Source of the DNA: Sphingobacterium sp. CZ-UAM
Lineage (GTDB): Bacteria; Bacteroidota; Bacteroidia; Sphingobacteriales; Sphingobacteriaceae
Reading direction: 5' to 3'
Assembly: GCF_002000245.1 (NCBI RefSeq)
Contig: NZ_MTCM01000007.1
Coordinates: 124,001 to 188,000, forward strand
DNA length: 64,000 nt
The notes under the pieces are model-generated. The model saw only the letters and a list, made by a program, of their open reading frames with translations, made no database searches and was not told where the DNA came from. This document shows, one piece after another, positions 1-9,927 of the stretch (positions are counted from its first letter, which is position 1; the number at the start of each line of letters is the position of its first letter). The translations under genes and the position numbers were made by a program.

Positions 1-2497
1 TGAGATAAGGAAAATGTTCGAGGTAGAGATTCGCACTGTTGTTAAAGCCGTCGTTTTTATTATATTGATTCGCTGAGTGCAAATCAATCAGGCCCGATTT
101 TCCATTTTTGGTCAACACGCGTTTGATACGCTTCATTGTCACCCGGTCAAAAGCAACATCATCCAGATAAATCCCATCAATACCAATATGGTCAACCAGC
201 CAGTTCATACCCTCCACATAATAGTTGTGCCATCTGTTCATACCACTGTTGATTATCGCTGCATCTTTAAATTCTGGCACATACCAAGCCGCAATGTAAT
301 TTTTCCCCAGATGTTCCTGCAACCAGGAATAACCACCGCCTTTGCCCGGTGAAAATACCTCGGTACCTAGACTTCGTAATGGATAAAGTTCATAAACTCT
401 ATTGGAGACCTCCCGTACCGTATTGTAAATCTTCACTTTTAGTCCAGCTTGATGCGCCTGATCAATATATTGCTTCATCTCTTTGGTCGCAATAAATGGA
501 TAATTGATATAGGGATTGATCACATTGGCATGGTGGATATTGATGACGTTTGATCCACTGGCCACGACCGAATCTACTGGTTTATAAGCGTGATAATAGC
601 GTTCGTTCCATTGTGCTTCGGTATTTATCGGATGGAATGGGGTAATTAATAGGTTAAAATTATAATAGAGTACCGCTCCTTTTTTAAGCTGACGTTCACC
701 ACTATAGCTATTGACCAATACCGATTTACCTTTGAGGCCGATATCTATTCCACCTTTATTCTCATTGCCCCAGGAAATTGGCAGCACCAACGGTTTTTGA
801 AGATAGAAATTTGTGTTCAAGGGTCTTGAATAATGCTCATCGCGTAGTGAGAACTGCAGTCCCGCATTTACAGCACCAATCCAGCCACCATCCTGATTCT
901 TATTCGCTACATCCCATTTCCAGACAAGCTGTTCCCGGCGCTTTCCTCCCTTCTGTCCCAAGCCCATAAAATAGTTTGCCTTGTCGGGCATAACCGGGAT
1001 ATGCATATTGACATCTTTTAAACTGATATCATTTAATGCGGTTAGCTTAACCACATAATGTAAATAACCATCAAATTCCAGTTTCCCTTCCACTTCCATA
1101 GTAAGGTCGGTCGATTCATTTTTGGCTATCCAACGGTACTCACCCTCATTTTTTTCTTTAAATTGTACACCCCCGGCTTTCAAGGGTATCTCCTTACCAT
1201 CCGAGGCACGATAAAAATGAAAATGCACCGGTTCATACAACAATTCATTTGGCTTTGTCGAGATCGATGTCATTTCAGGCGTAAAAAAAGTACTGATCTG
1301 TTTGGGCAGACCACTTGCGCTCAGCTTAACTTCACGCCCCAGGAGCTGTAAGGTCGAATCAGCTGTCAATACAATTGGCGTATAGGGTGCAATAACTGTA
1401 TTTTTTTGCGCCAATGTTGAGTTAAGCCAAGGCAGCCGCGTCATTTTCCAGGGCTGGTCAACACTAGCTAGTCCACTACCATTTTCCGAAACATGAAAGA
1501 TAAGCTGTACCTTCTTCGCTGTCGCATTCTTTGGTTTGACGGTCACGGTGCCCGTATAAGTCCCCACAGGAATATTTTCCGGTACCTGCATACCGCACCA
1601 TAGGGCTTGTACCCTATTCGAAGGTACATTTACGGTCAGGTGCATGGGCTCTCCTGTGTAGGCCGTACCCTGGGTATTCAAACAGTTCAAACTATTGGCA
1701 GCAATTATTGTCCCATCGCTGGACTTAAAATCAGAAAATGATATCTGAAGCGCTTGAAGATCTTGCTTCGGCGACCAAAGGCCCAATTGAAACGCATAAT
1801 ACTCGCCTTTTTGGGCATTCCCTTCAAGCTGAGACGGAGCTTTTGTTTTGGTCATCCACAATCGCGGGAGGTTGTTTTCCATTTTTATGGGCGACTCCCT
1901 TCGTTCAGGGAAAACAAAATAATCTTCTTTAGCATTGCGGTTTAAGAAACTTTTGACTTCCGCTCCGGTAGCCAACACTTCCATCGGATCATTGCTATTG
2001 TACTGATCCACGGCATCAAAGCGTTCAACACGAACACCTTTGGTGCTTATGCTTCTACTTTTTGCTGCTTGCGCCGGTGCCGATGTTGAATTTTTCAGAT
2101 AGATTGCGTCCGGATAATTGCGGCTCCGCCCGCCCATTTTATACGGTAAATAATAGACATAATATATTCCCTTGCCTGAAGTCGGATGAAAACGCAAGCC
2201 TCCCGATTCGGCATTCATCCAGAGATAATTAATCGACCCGATATGTTTATTGCTCGCACTGTCCACGATAATCACCTGTTGGTTGGCCTCCACCCATCGG
2301 TTACGCCAGGGAATAGCTACCTGCACTTCTTTTTGGTCCGAGTTTACTTTCAATACCGCACGGTGGTTACCAAGCTGATCTGCATCCCATTTTTGCTTTT
2401 CAGGCGGATAAGCCAGCTGCGCATGGACAGCGTTTACTAAAAATGATACGGCAAGGATTGTTGCCAACTTAGGGTAGGCTGTTCTTTTCTTCATCAT
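1..2497 (-). CDS. DUF6067/GH123-like putative glycoside hydrolase (3' end beyond the window)
   Basis: Partial gene: the reading frame opens at an ATG at 2497 (a second ATG follows at once) and runs off the left edge without a stop, giving about 832 visible residues. The N-terminus is a signal peptide ending near VNAVHAQ, so the protein is exported. Residues about 230-330 resemble a beta-sandwich of the GH123 N-terminal type. The C-terminal half resembles the DUF6067/GH123-like TIM barrel, with HHANVINPYINYPF, WLQEHLG, then IYLDDVAFDR. The paired Asp779-Asp780 in that last motif are candidate active-site residues. Known GH123 enzymes are beta-N-acetylgalactosaminidases, but DUF6067 proteins are mostly uncharacterised, so the substrate is unknown. 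It lies last in the locus, behind a probable terminator after the arylsulfotransferase-like gene, so it may be expressed at a lower level. The family assignment is from remembered motifs, not a search. Confidence 0.7.
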   Translation of the reverse strand, partial: MMKKRTAYPKLATILAVSFLVNAVHAQLAYPPEKQKWDADQLGNHRAVLKVNSDQKEVQVAIPWRNRWVEANQQVIIVDSASNKHIGSINYLWMNAESGGLRFHPTSGKGIYYVYYLPYKMGGRSRNYPDAIYLKNSTSAPAQAAKSRSISTKGVRVERFDAVDQYNSNDPMEVLATGAEVKSFLNRNAKEDYFVFPERRESPIKMENNLPRLWMTKTKAPSQLEGNAQKGEYYAFQLGLWSPKQDLQALQISFSDFKSSDGTIIAANSLNCLNTQGTAYTGEPMHLTVNVPSNRVQALWCGMQVPENIPVGTYTGTVTVKPKNATAKKVQLIFHVSENGSGLASVDQPWKMTRLPWLNSTLAQKNTVIAPYTPIVLTADSTLQLLGREVKLSASGLPKQISTFFTPEMTSISTKPNELLYEPVHFHFYRASDGKEIPLKAGGVQFKEKNEGEYRWIAKNESTDLTMEVEGKLEFDGYLHYVVKLTALNDISLKDVNMHIPVMPDKANYFMGLGQKGGKRREQLVWKWDVANKNQDGGWIGAVNAGLQFSLRDEHYSRPLNTNFYLQKPLVLPISWGNENKGGIDIGLKGKSVLVNSYSGERQLKKGAVLYYNFNLLITPFHPINTEAQWNERYYHAYKPVDSVVASGSNVINIHHANVINPYINYPFIATKEMKQYIDQAHQAGLKVKIYNTVREVSNRVYELYPLRSLGTEVFSPGKGGGYSWLQEHLGKNYIAAWYVPEFKDAAIINSGMNRWHNYYVEGMNWLVDHIGIDGIYLDDVAFDRVTMKRIKRVLTKNGKSGLIDLHSANQYNKNDGFNNSANLYLEHFPYL

Positions 2498-2563
2498 ACA
2501 AGGTGTTAGGTGTACACAAATGCCTGTACACGTCGATATGTCACTATATTTATTAATCGTCCT

Positions 2564-2611
2564 AAAAATCATCTTGAGCTAATATGGTATACGCACTTTC
2601 ACTCAAGATGA
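2564..2611 (-). terminator. Probable intrinsic terminator between the ASST-like and DUF6067 genes
   Basis: A perfect 10-bp inverted repeat (tcatcttgag at 2569-2578, ctcaagatga at 2602-2611, loop 23 bases) is followed on the minus strand by five T (2568-2564). It begins about 20 bases after the stop of the upstream gene and ends 67 bases before the next start. The long loop makes it a weak or partial terminator, which could lower expression of the downstream gene. Confidence 0.5.
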
Positions 2612-2630
2612 CCTGATCTTTTTTTATGCA

Positions 2631-4118
2631 TTAGTTTTTTCGATATTTACTCCAAATTTCTTCTGGAACATACACGGCCCGATAAGGTATAAAATAGGCG
2701 TTTAACTCCCAGAGCACATTACCTTTTTTATCTGTTATCAGTACCGATCCTGTCTTTGAACTTGTTTGCAGCAGATGACCATTCACTAATTCATAAGCAC
2801 TTCCCATCCGCGCCGTGAATTGTTTTTTGGGGATAGGGGCCGCATAAGCCACTGTTGCCGTTTTGTTTTTTTGGTCTAGGTTGAAAGCAATGGCGCGGGA
2901 TTGTTTGTTAGCCGTTGTACTATCGCGGGGGGAGAAATCACCATTGTCAAACAGCAGGAGTTCACCGGTTTTCGTGATATGTGGTGCATGCTGAAAATAG
3001 AACAGGTCGCTTTCCTTCAATTTAAAGTCACCGTCCTTTCCTAATTTCCAGAGAATATCGCCCGTTTTCGCATCAATTTTCCAAACCTGATTTTCAATTG
3101 GCGACGAAGTGAGGTAATTGCTATCCCGATCAAAAGAAATCGTATTAAAGTGGAATCTATCGTGCTTCAAGCTATCCAGTTTTTTGTCCTTGAGAATATC
3201 CCATTTTTCCCAGGGGGACCATTTTTTTAAGACATTTCCTTTGGTATCCATGGTTAAGATAGCATCTCCCCAAAGCGTATCTTTGGGATGACCAGGTCGG
3301 TCATCTATTCTAAAATCCCTTACAATACCGACAATATTATTCCGCTTGTCCATCTGTACATCGTGGTGCATCACGATCCCTTTTTTATCCAGGTCAATTC
3401 GGCTAATTTCCTTTCCCGTCAGATCAATCTCCACCAAGACGGTCCCCCCTACAAACCCGATCCTTCCGCTGCGGAGATAATAACTGACATTGGTGGATTT
3501 TTTACTCGGTTGATTGGGTTTATTGAACTCATCTTTGCTGGCAGGAGCCAGTAAGGCTAAAACTGTTCCCCTCGGGGTTAATGAAGCTAGGCGAACGCCC
3601 AATTTCTCATCCTGCCAGTACCAACGGATCGTTCCCTTACCATCGACCATAGCCATATAACCGGGATAGCCACGGTAGCACAATAACACCAGACCATTCC
3701 CAAGTGCTTTTTCATCGTGTGGATGGTCGGATTTGATCCAATCATGTACCATCCATGGGGATTGCGGTCTTGTCTTAAAAGACTGTTCACTGGATTTGAT
3801 TGGGATGACCCGGTCAATGACCACCCGAAATTTGTAACTGCTATTCGGTTCCAGCGTCAACAAGTGAAAAGTATGATTCTGTACCGATTTTGATGTCACC
3901 GTCCGCTGCACATCCCCATTCCCCTCTTTCCAGTATTCAATATACACATCCGCGGGTTTATTGAGACGCACGTGGATGACTTCATCCAGCGGTAGGTTAT
4001 TGGGCGACGTCAGTTCAATTGTGTCGATTTCGACCTGATTCGTATAATAATAGTAACCAGCAGAAGCAGCCGCAATAACAGCTAGTACAATAATTGCTTT
4101 GAATAGTTTCATCTGCAT
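2631..4118 (-). CDS. Arylsulfotransferase (ASST)-family protein
   Basis: 495 residues. An N-terminal hydrophobic segment (about 5-25) is a signal peptide or anchor, so the protein is periplasmic or membrane-tethered. Residues about 30-115 form a beta domain like the ASST N-terminal domain; the rest is a propeller domain. Family landmarks are MHHDV (His251-His252), RFHFNTISFD (His323) and FQHAPHI (His377) followed by LLLFDNGD. Known ASSTs move a sulfate from one phenol to another through a sulfo-histidine; His377 is the likely equivalent. In the enterobacterial enzyme, as I recall it, an arginine follows the SS before VIKID; here the motif is SSPIENQVWKID with Pro340, so activity may be altered. 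The gene lies 21 bases after SusD in an ECF/FecR-linked locus, so it probably acts on imported sulfated or phenolic material. Met3 is an alternative start. Confidence 0.75.
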   Translation of the reverse strand: MQMKLFKAIIVLAVIAAASAGYYYYTNQVEIDTIELTSPNNLPLDEVIHVRLNKPADVYIEYWKEGNGDVQRTVTSKSVQNHTFHLLTLEPNSSYKFRVVIDRVIPIKSSEQSFKTRPQSPWMVHDWIKSDHPHDEKALGNGLVLLCYRGYPGYMAMVDGKGTIRWYWQDEKLGVRLASLTPRGTVLALLAPASKDEFNKPNQPSKKSTNVSYYLRSGRIGFVGGTVLVEIDLTGKEISRIDLDKKGIVMHHDVQMDKRNNIVGIVRDFRIDDRPGHPKDTLWGDAILTMDTKGNVLKKWSPWEKWDILKDKKLDSLKHDRFHFNTISFDRDSNYLTSSPIENQVWKIDAKTGDILWKLGKDGDFKLKESDLFYFQHAPHITKTGELLLFDNGDFSPRDSTTANKQSRAIAFNLDQKNKTATVAYAAPIPKKQFTARMGSAYELVNGHLLQTSSKTGSVLITDKKGNVLWELNAYFIPYRAVYVPEEIWSKYRKN

Positions 4119-4139
4119 ATTTTTTATTCGCTTTCCTGA

Positions 4140-5702
4140 TTATTTCGGTAATCGTGATGGATTTGCTGCTGTCATTTCCTGATGCAGGCGGGCTTCTTCC
4201 AATGGATAAGGGAAATAACGCATTGCTCCGGTCACATTTTCTTTCAGTCCACGGCCTTTCAGATAGGCATTGCTTACTTTTTCATATCTGCCCAATCGAA
4301 TCAGATCCTGACGCCTTTTATATTCAAACACCAGCTCGAAACCACGTTCATCGACCAATGCATCGATCATACTTTCTTTGCTCGTCGGAACTGGAAAATT
4401 AGGATGCTCTCCATACGCTGGCGCACCGGCCCGTTTACGTATTTCGTTGAGGTAAGGCAATGCTGCCGCAGGTCCATTCAAGGCATTTTCGATTTCTGCT
4501 TTGCACAGAATAACATCCGCTAAACGAAATACCTGAATGGTTCGTCCATCGAGATAAGAGTTATTGATCATGCCATAGGAGTATTTTTTCGTAGCGACAT
4601 TTTGCAAAAATTTGACCGTATCGCTAGGTGGCGTTGTTTGTCCTTTGGCAGGTAACATATAAAAGAACCCATGCTTTGTATTCTTATCCCTTGCTGCCTT
4701 GCCCTCATAATTGTAGTAAAAAAACTGCTTACGTGGATCTAGGTCACTGTATTTTCGCCAGAAATCGAGTGAAACGCCGTAGTATTGCCAACGGTCAGGT
4801 ACCTCCCGATTATCGGTTGGTCCAAAGTGATTCGTAATCTCCCCGCCATTGAGTGTTGGTTCATGTAAAACACCAAAGATCAGGCCCATATCCATTTTAT
4901 TGTCATCAGACCATTCGTTTTTGAAGTCAGGATTTAATTTATAGATACCCTTTTTCCGCAGCTCCAGTACCTGATCAATATAAGTCTTTGCCTTATCATA
5001 GCTATGCGAACGCATATACATTTTACCCATCAGCGTAAGCGCGGCTCCTTTTGTCGCCCGTCCTAGATCAGCGGACCACCGTTCAGGAAGGTTATCGATG
5101 GCATATTGACAATCTGCCGCGATCTGCGCGTCGATTTTTTCCACCGCAGCCAAAGGCTCATTATAGCTTTCCGTCGGATTTTTCACAGTCGTAATAAGTG
5201 GCACAGGCCCCCAGGCGTCTGTTAGATCCATATACGATAATGCTCTCAGAAATCTTGCCTGTGCAATAATCTCCTTTTTTCGATCCTCCGGGATCGTTAC
5301 ATTGTCAATGCGGTCAATCAGCATATTGGCATTGCTGATGACCTGATACATATTTTGGTAGTTAAATTTAAAATAGCGGTTATTGTCATCATAGGTAAAA
5401 TTGCTCATGCGGGTAGGATCTCCGGCCGCAGTCGAAAATCCCATATCGGTGGCATAATCCGTAATCATCACCAGATATCCCGCATAATATAAATAAGCAT
5501 CACCGGGATAAGGCGACAAACTGGTATAGATACCGGTCAAAGCCGCATTGATGTCACTTTCTGTCGAATAGGCATTTTTGGTTGTCAGATCGCTGTACAA
5601 TTTCGGTTCAAGTTTGGTACAGCTCTGCAAACTTCCGGTAAGAATGGACGCTAGTCCGGCTAAACCTAGGATATATTTAAAATTACTTTTAATCATCTTC
5701 AT
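4140..5702 (-). CDS. SusD/RagB-family outer-membrane glycan-binding lipoprotein (locus 1)
   Basis: 520 residues with a lipoprotein signal ending in SLQSC, so Cys28 is the lipidated residue and the mature protein sits on the cell surface. The N-terminal SusD-like region has YSTESDINAALTGIY and the helical repeat motif AQARFLRALSYMDL. The C-terminal RagB/SusD region has IQVFRLADVILCKAEIEN and LNEIRKRAGAP, ending with FELVFEYKRRQDLIRLG. These are standard for the family, as is the length. SusD lids bind oligosaccharide and close over SusC. It follows its SusC by 26 bases and is clearly its partner. The ligand cannot be read from the sequence. Confidence 0.93.
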   Translation of the reverse strand: MKMIKSNFKYILGLAGLASILTGSLQSCTKLEPKLYSDLTTKNAYSTESDINAALTGIYTSLSPYPGDAYLYYAGYLVMITDYATDMGFSTAAGDPTRMSNFTYDDNNRYFKFNYQNMYQVISNANMLIDRIDNVTIPEDRKKEIIAQARFLRALSYMDLTDAWGPVPLITTVKNPTESYNEPLAAVEKIDAQIAADCQYAIDNLPERWSADLGRATKGAALTLMGKMYMRSHSYDKAKTYIDQVLELRKKGIYKLNPDFKNEWSDDNKMDMGLIFGVLHEPTLNGGEITNHFGPTDNREVPDRWQYYGVSLDFWRKYSDLDPRKQFFYYNYEGKAARDKNTKHGFFYMLPAKGQTTPPSDTVKFLQNVATKKYSYGMINNSYLDGRTIQVFRLADVILCKAEIENALNGPAAALPYLNEIRKRAGAPAYGEHPNFPVPTSKESMIDALVDERGFELVFEYKRRQDLIRLGRYEKVSNAYLKGRGLKENVTGAMRYFPYPLEEARLHQEMTAANPSRLPK

Positions 5703-5728
5703 GTCATTTAAAATTAAGGTATTACCTG

Positions 5729-8700
5729 TTAAAATGTGGCACTTACGCCAAAAGTGAAAGAACGCATGGACGGATAGGAATTAAAATCCAGTCCCACACC
5801 GGCATTGGCACTTTGGTTGTTTCCAGCTCTATTTTTGACCAAGGCATCATTTTCATAACCCTTTGTGTCAACTTCTGGATCCCAGCCCGAATAATTGCTA
5901 ATGGTAAACAGGTTTTCCGCCATGCCATAAACACGTATCGATTGAATTGCTTTCGTTTTCAATGGAAATGTATAACCCAAGGTCAAATTCCGCAAACGTA
6001 GGAATGAAGCATTTTCAATAAAGTGATCGTTAATATAGCCGCCATAGTTCATATAATAGAACCCATTTCGTGGAATATCCGTATTGGTATTGTTCGGAGT
6101 CCAGCGATTTAATGCCTCAATTCCGCGCTTCCATTCGATGTTCATACGCGTCATGTTGAGCAGGTCATTGCCGATATTTCCGTAGACAAAGGCCGTCAGA
6201 TCAAAATGTTTATAGGTAAATGAATTGGTCATACCAAAATTCAGTTTCGGATAGCCGCGCCCGATAATTGTGCGGTCGGCTGAGTTGATCGTACCGTCCC
6301 CATTGACATCGGCAAATTTCGGATCTCCAGGTTTCGAATTGGGCTGAGGCGCATACTTTTCTCCCTGCTGAATGACACCAAGGTATTTATAACCAAACAA
6401 AGAACCCAACGATTCGCCGACACGAATTACAGAGTAGGCTTCTTCGGAGACATTACCCATCGGTTTTGAAGATGTGAGTAGCTGCTCAGGTTCACCACCA
6501 AGACTGGACACCTTATTGCGGTTCATGGCAAGATTTAATTTTGTCTCCCAGGTGAATTCCCCGGTCATATTCTTGCTCGTTACGGAAAACTCGAGCCCTT
6601 TGTTGTTCATAGAACCCAAATTACGCTGTCCGGAAGTATATCCCGTATAGTAAGGTAGAATACTTCTGATCAGCAAATCATTTGTCTTCTTGTAATAGGC
6701 ATCCAAGGTAAACGCCAATCTATTTTTAAAGAACGAAAAATCAATCCCGGCATTATACTGGGTAGTCGACTCCCATTTCAGTTTGTCATTTTCAGGATAG
6801 GTCGGATTTTGCTTTACCCCACCGGCATTATTGATACCGTCAAAAGTATAATGTCCATTGTCCATTAATCCATAAGAAGCATAATCGGCCACCCTATCAT
6901 TTCCGGTCTGTCCATACCCCAATCTAAACTTGAGGTCCGAAAACAACTGCTGTCCCTGCATGAAATCCTCGTTGTTTATTTTCCATGCAAAAGCTGCTGA
7001 AGGAAAAGTTCCCCAACGATGATTCGGACTAAAACGTGAAGAGCCGTCCCGACGTAAGGTTGCTGTCAACAGGTATTTATCGTCGTAACTGTAATTCACA
7101 CGACCAAAAAAAGAGATCACCAGGTTTTCCGATTTGGCAGAATTCACTCCGGTAATACTTGAGGCCATTCCCAGATTATTATATTCCAATAAGTCGGTCG
7201 AGAAACCTTTGACATTGATGCCCTTGTTGTTACGCACATATTTCTCATAGGAATATCCCCCCATCACATTCAGATTATGCTTTTCATTAAAGACCTTGGC
7301 ATAGGTAGCATAAAAATCAATCAGATTATGTGTTTCATTATAATCTGCCTGGCTGGCGACCCCGCCATCAATCCCCCCCTGATAAGAATCCCGGGTCAGA
7401 TAACTACCCAATTGGTCATGGGTAATTTCCGTTCCGGCATTCATACGTAAAGTCAATTCTTTGATCGGGTTGACTTCAACAAAGATATTCCCGTTTAACT
7501 TATCCCTTTGCACATCGTTGATTCGCGAAATCAGGTTGGCCAAAGGATTGTCTCCCTGTCCACCCGGAGGTCTTCCAAAACTACCATCCGCATTATAAAC
7601 CGGAATAGTGGGATCATAAGTCAATATACTATACAATACGTTCGAATTCAGAATATTGCCATCATAAAGCTGCATATTGGATTTCTCCCGTTGAGCAGAT
7701 ATGGTTGCACCTGTCCGGATATAATCATTGACCTTTTGATCCACATTGATACGACCGGATATCCGATTAAAATCGGTGGTCTTCAAAATACCTTTTTGAT
7801 CAAAATAGCCTAAGCTTGTCAATACTTTCGTTTTCTCACCACCGCCCGAAAACTGTAGATTGTGATTTTGCAAAACACTGTTACGCATGGTCTCCTTTAC
7901 CCAATCGGTATTGACATCCGATTCGAGCTGCGATTTGGTGTACACCGCGTACTCCTGATTTTCCTGTCCTTCGATCTCCTTATATAGCGCGTTTGCCAGG
8001 TTCATATATTGCTTACCATCCAAAAAAGTGAAGGGATTGATCGGGTTTTGTGTCCCTACGTAACCACTGTAGGTGATGTTATTCTGATCAGTCTTACCAC
8101 GTTTCGTTGTAATAATGATCACCCCATTTGCTCCTCTTGACCCATAGATCGCCGTGGCAGAGGCATCTTTGAGAATATCCATAGAAGCGATATCTTCTGG
8201 ATTAATGTTTATCCCGTTATTTGTAGGGAATCCATCGATCACATAGAGGGGATCATTACTGCCACTAATGGAGTTCGTCCCCCGGATCCGAATGGATGTG
8301 CTGCCTCCTGGTGCTTTGGAATTCTGTGTGACCACTACCCCGGATGCTTTACCCTGCAATGCCTGTCCGACATTACTCACTGCGCCGCCTTTTGTCAGCT
8401 CATTGCTGGAAAGCGAGGCAATGGCCCCCGTCAGGTCGCTTTTTTTCTGTTTACCATATCCAATGACGACTACATCTTCCAATTGATTGACCTGATCTTC
8501 CAAAATAATGGATAAAGTCGTTGTTCCCGCGGCGGATACCTGCACATTTTTTTCTACATAAGTTTGATAACCAATATAGGAGAACGTCAATTCGTAGCCC
8601 TTGGCATTAGGGACATCCGCAAAACGGAAACTTCCGTCGGCCGCACTGGAACCGCTTGTCGAAAAATTGCTTCCTGCATTTTTCAACATAATGCTGACTC

Positions 8701-8827
8701 CAGCTAGCCGCTGCCCGGCGGCATTCTTGATGACACCATTGATCGTTCCAGCCAGACCATGAATAGATATCAGTGTCAGGAGCAGCAAAACAAAAAATGG
8801 TTTCTTGGTTAAGTTGAATTTTACCAT
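5729..8827 (-). CDS. SusC/RagA-family TonB-dependent outer-membrane transporter (locus 1)
   Basis: 1032 residues. A signal peptide (about 1-27) is followed directly by a carboxypeptidase-D-like regulatory domain (GTINGVIKNAAGQ to about 115). Next come a TonB-box-like segment (EDVVVIGYGKQ), the plug domain with the SusC signature DILKDASATAIYGSRGANG, and the beta-barrel ending in an aromatic residue (SATF). It imports oligosaccharide with its SusD. Although the gene lies 4 bases after a FecR anti-sigma gene, it has no STN signalling domain between signal peptide and regulatory domain. This contrasts with the SusC of the other ECF/FecR locus in this window and makes the signalling route unclear. 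Confidence 0.95.
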   Translation of the reverse strand: MVKFNLTKKPFFVLLLLTLISIHGLAGTINGVIKNAAGQRLAGVSIMLKNAGSNFSTSGSSAADGSFRFADVPNAKGYELTFSYIGYQTYVEKNVQVSAAGTTTLSIILEDQVNQLEDVVVIGYGKQKKSDLTGAIASLSSNELTKGGAVSNVGQALQGKASGVVVTQNSKAPGGSTSIRIRGTNSISGSNDPLYVIDGFPTNNGININPEDIASMDILKDASATAIYGSRGANGVIIITTKRGKTDQNNITYSGYVGTQNPINPFTFLDGKQYMNLANALYKEIEGQENQEYAVYTKSQLESDVNTDWVKETMRNSVLQNHNLQFSGGGEKTKVLTSLGYFDQKGILKTTDFNRISGRINVDQKVNDYIRTGATISAQREKSNMQLYDGNILNSNVLYSILTYDPTIPVYNADGSFGRPPGGQGDNPLANLISRINDVQRDKLNGNIFVEVNPIKELTLRMNAGTEITHDQLGSYLTRDSYQGGIDGGVASQADYNETHNLIDFYATYAKVFNEKHNLNVMGGYSYEKYVRNNKGINVKGFSTDLLEYNNLGMASSITGVNSAKSENLVISFFGRVNYSYDDKYLLTATLRRDGSSRFSPNHRWGTFPSAAFAWKINNEDFMQGQQLFSDLKFRLGYGQTGNDRVADYASYGLMDNGHYTFDGINNAGGVKQNPTYPENDKLKWESTTQYNAGIDFSFFKNRLAFTLDAYYKKTNDLLIRSILPYYTGYTSGQRNLGSMNNKGLEFSVTSKNMTGEFTWETKLNLAMNRNKVSSLGGEPEQLLTSSKPMGNVSEEAYSVIRVGESLGSLFGYKYLGVIQQGEKYAPQPNSKPGDPKFADVNGDGTINSADRTIIGRGYPKLNFGMTNSFTYKHFDLTAFVYGNIGNDLLNMTRMNIEWKRGIEALNRWTPNNTNTDIPRNGFYYMNYGGYINDHFIENASFLRLRNLTLGYTFPLKTKAIQSIRVYGMAENLFTISNYSGWDPEVDTKGYENDALVKNRAGNNQSANAGVGLDFNSYPSMRSFTFGVSATF

Positions 8828-8831
8828 AATT

Positions 8832-9863
8832 CTATTTTTTAGGTTTGAGTATGTATGTGTTCTGTTGTTTTTCCAGTTTAAAGGGGTTCACTTCAACGAT
8901 CAATTGCAGGATAGATTCAGCCAACTGGGTTTTGTCCTTTAAATCCATCAACCTATTCTTCCGGAAACGTCCTTTTAAACGATAGTTCCTCACCAGCAGC
9001 GAGTCATATGACACCGGCATATCTAATTCATGATTGATATATTGAATGATTTCCGAGACGGATGTTTCGTCTAATTGCAACCAGTCATCCGATTGATGCA
9101 TTGTTGTCGGATAGGTATATGCATTCGCATTCCTCACAACGCCGCCGCTACGCTCAATCGTATGAGGAGCACTTGCATGAGCATACTGGCTAAAATCTGA
9201 AAGAATAAGTTGTGAAAATGCAGCATAAACCTGCTGTCCAGGTTTTAAAATTTTGGCAATTGTTTCATCAATAGAAGCCACACGTACCTTCCCTTCATAT
9301 AATTGAACGGTGACCTGGGCGGAGCGACTGTTATAGTCTACTGTAAACTGCGTCCCAAGTGCGGTCGTCATCACCTGGTTGCTTTGTACAACAAATGGTT
9401 TCGATGGATCTTTGGCGACGTGAAAGCGGACCTTTCCTTCCAATACCCGGACCTGTCGGAGATCCAAGTTTGGTTTGATGTAAACTGCAATGAAAGCCCC
9501 GGGCTCAAGAAAAATATGGGACTCATCCGCTGTAATGATTTCTTTGGTCCGTAGCGATGGGTTATAATAAATTTCTTTGATTCGATTTGCTGATGTTATC
9601 GTCCGTTGGTTAGCGGTATCCTGAAGCAGGTTTGAACAAACGAATAATATTCCAAATACAAAAAATACGAGCAGGCTCTTTAACAGGAAATCGCCGCCAC
9701 GTTTGTTGCTTTTTTCCCGCGCGATATAAGCTGACCAATCATCTTCCGAAATCAGGTCATCCAACAATTTCGGATCCTCGTTAAGCCAGGAGAATACAAG
9801 CTTAGCCTCCTCCGCTGAACATTGGTTTGCCAGGAATTTATTTAATAATTGCTTACGATTCAT
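8832..9863 (-). CDS. FecR-family anti-sigma factor (locus 1)
   Basis: 343 residues. A short cytoplasmic N-terminus (1-55, with LNKFLANQCSAEEAKLVFSWL) should hold the sigma factor. One transmembrane helix follows at about 58-80. The periplasmic FecR domain is at about 110-205 (FIAVYIKPNLDLRQVRVLEGKVRFHV; ALGTQFTVDY) and a DUF4974-like domain at about 262-341 (VSEIIQYINHELDMPVSY). The gene is between the ECF sigma gene (64 bases upstream) and SusC (4 bases downstream), so the three are probably one transcript. FecR proteins release or activate the sigma factor when the outer-membrane transporter is occupied. Confidence 0.92.
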   Translation of the reverse strand: MNRKQLLNKFLANQCSAEEAKLVFSWLNEDPKLLDDLISEDDWSAYIAREKSNKRGGDFLLKSLLVFFVFGILFVCSNLLQDTANQRTITSANRIKEIYYNPSLRTKEIITADESHIFLEPGAFIAVYIKPNLDLRQVRVLEGKVRFHVAKDPSKPFVVQSNQVMTTALGTQFTVDYNSRSAQVTVQLYEGKVRVASIDETIAKILKPGQQVYAAFSQLILSDFSQYAHASAPHTIERSGGVVRNANAYTYPTTMHQSDDWLQLDETSVSEIIQYINHELDMPVSYDSLLVRNYRLKGRFRKNRLMDLKDKTQLAESILQLIVEVNPFKLEKQQNTYILKPKK

Positions 9864-9927
9864 AACAGTTGCTACCCGATTGCGAACGGGTATTTAACTG
9901 TAATACGAACAAAGGCCACTGTATCCC

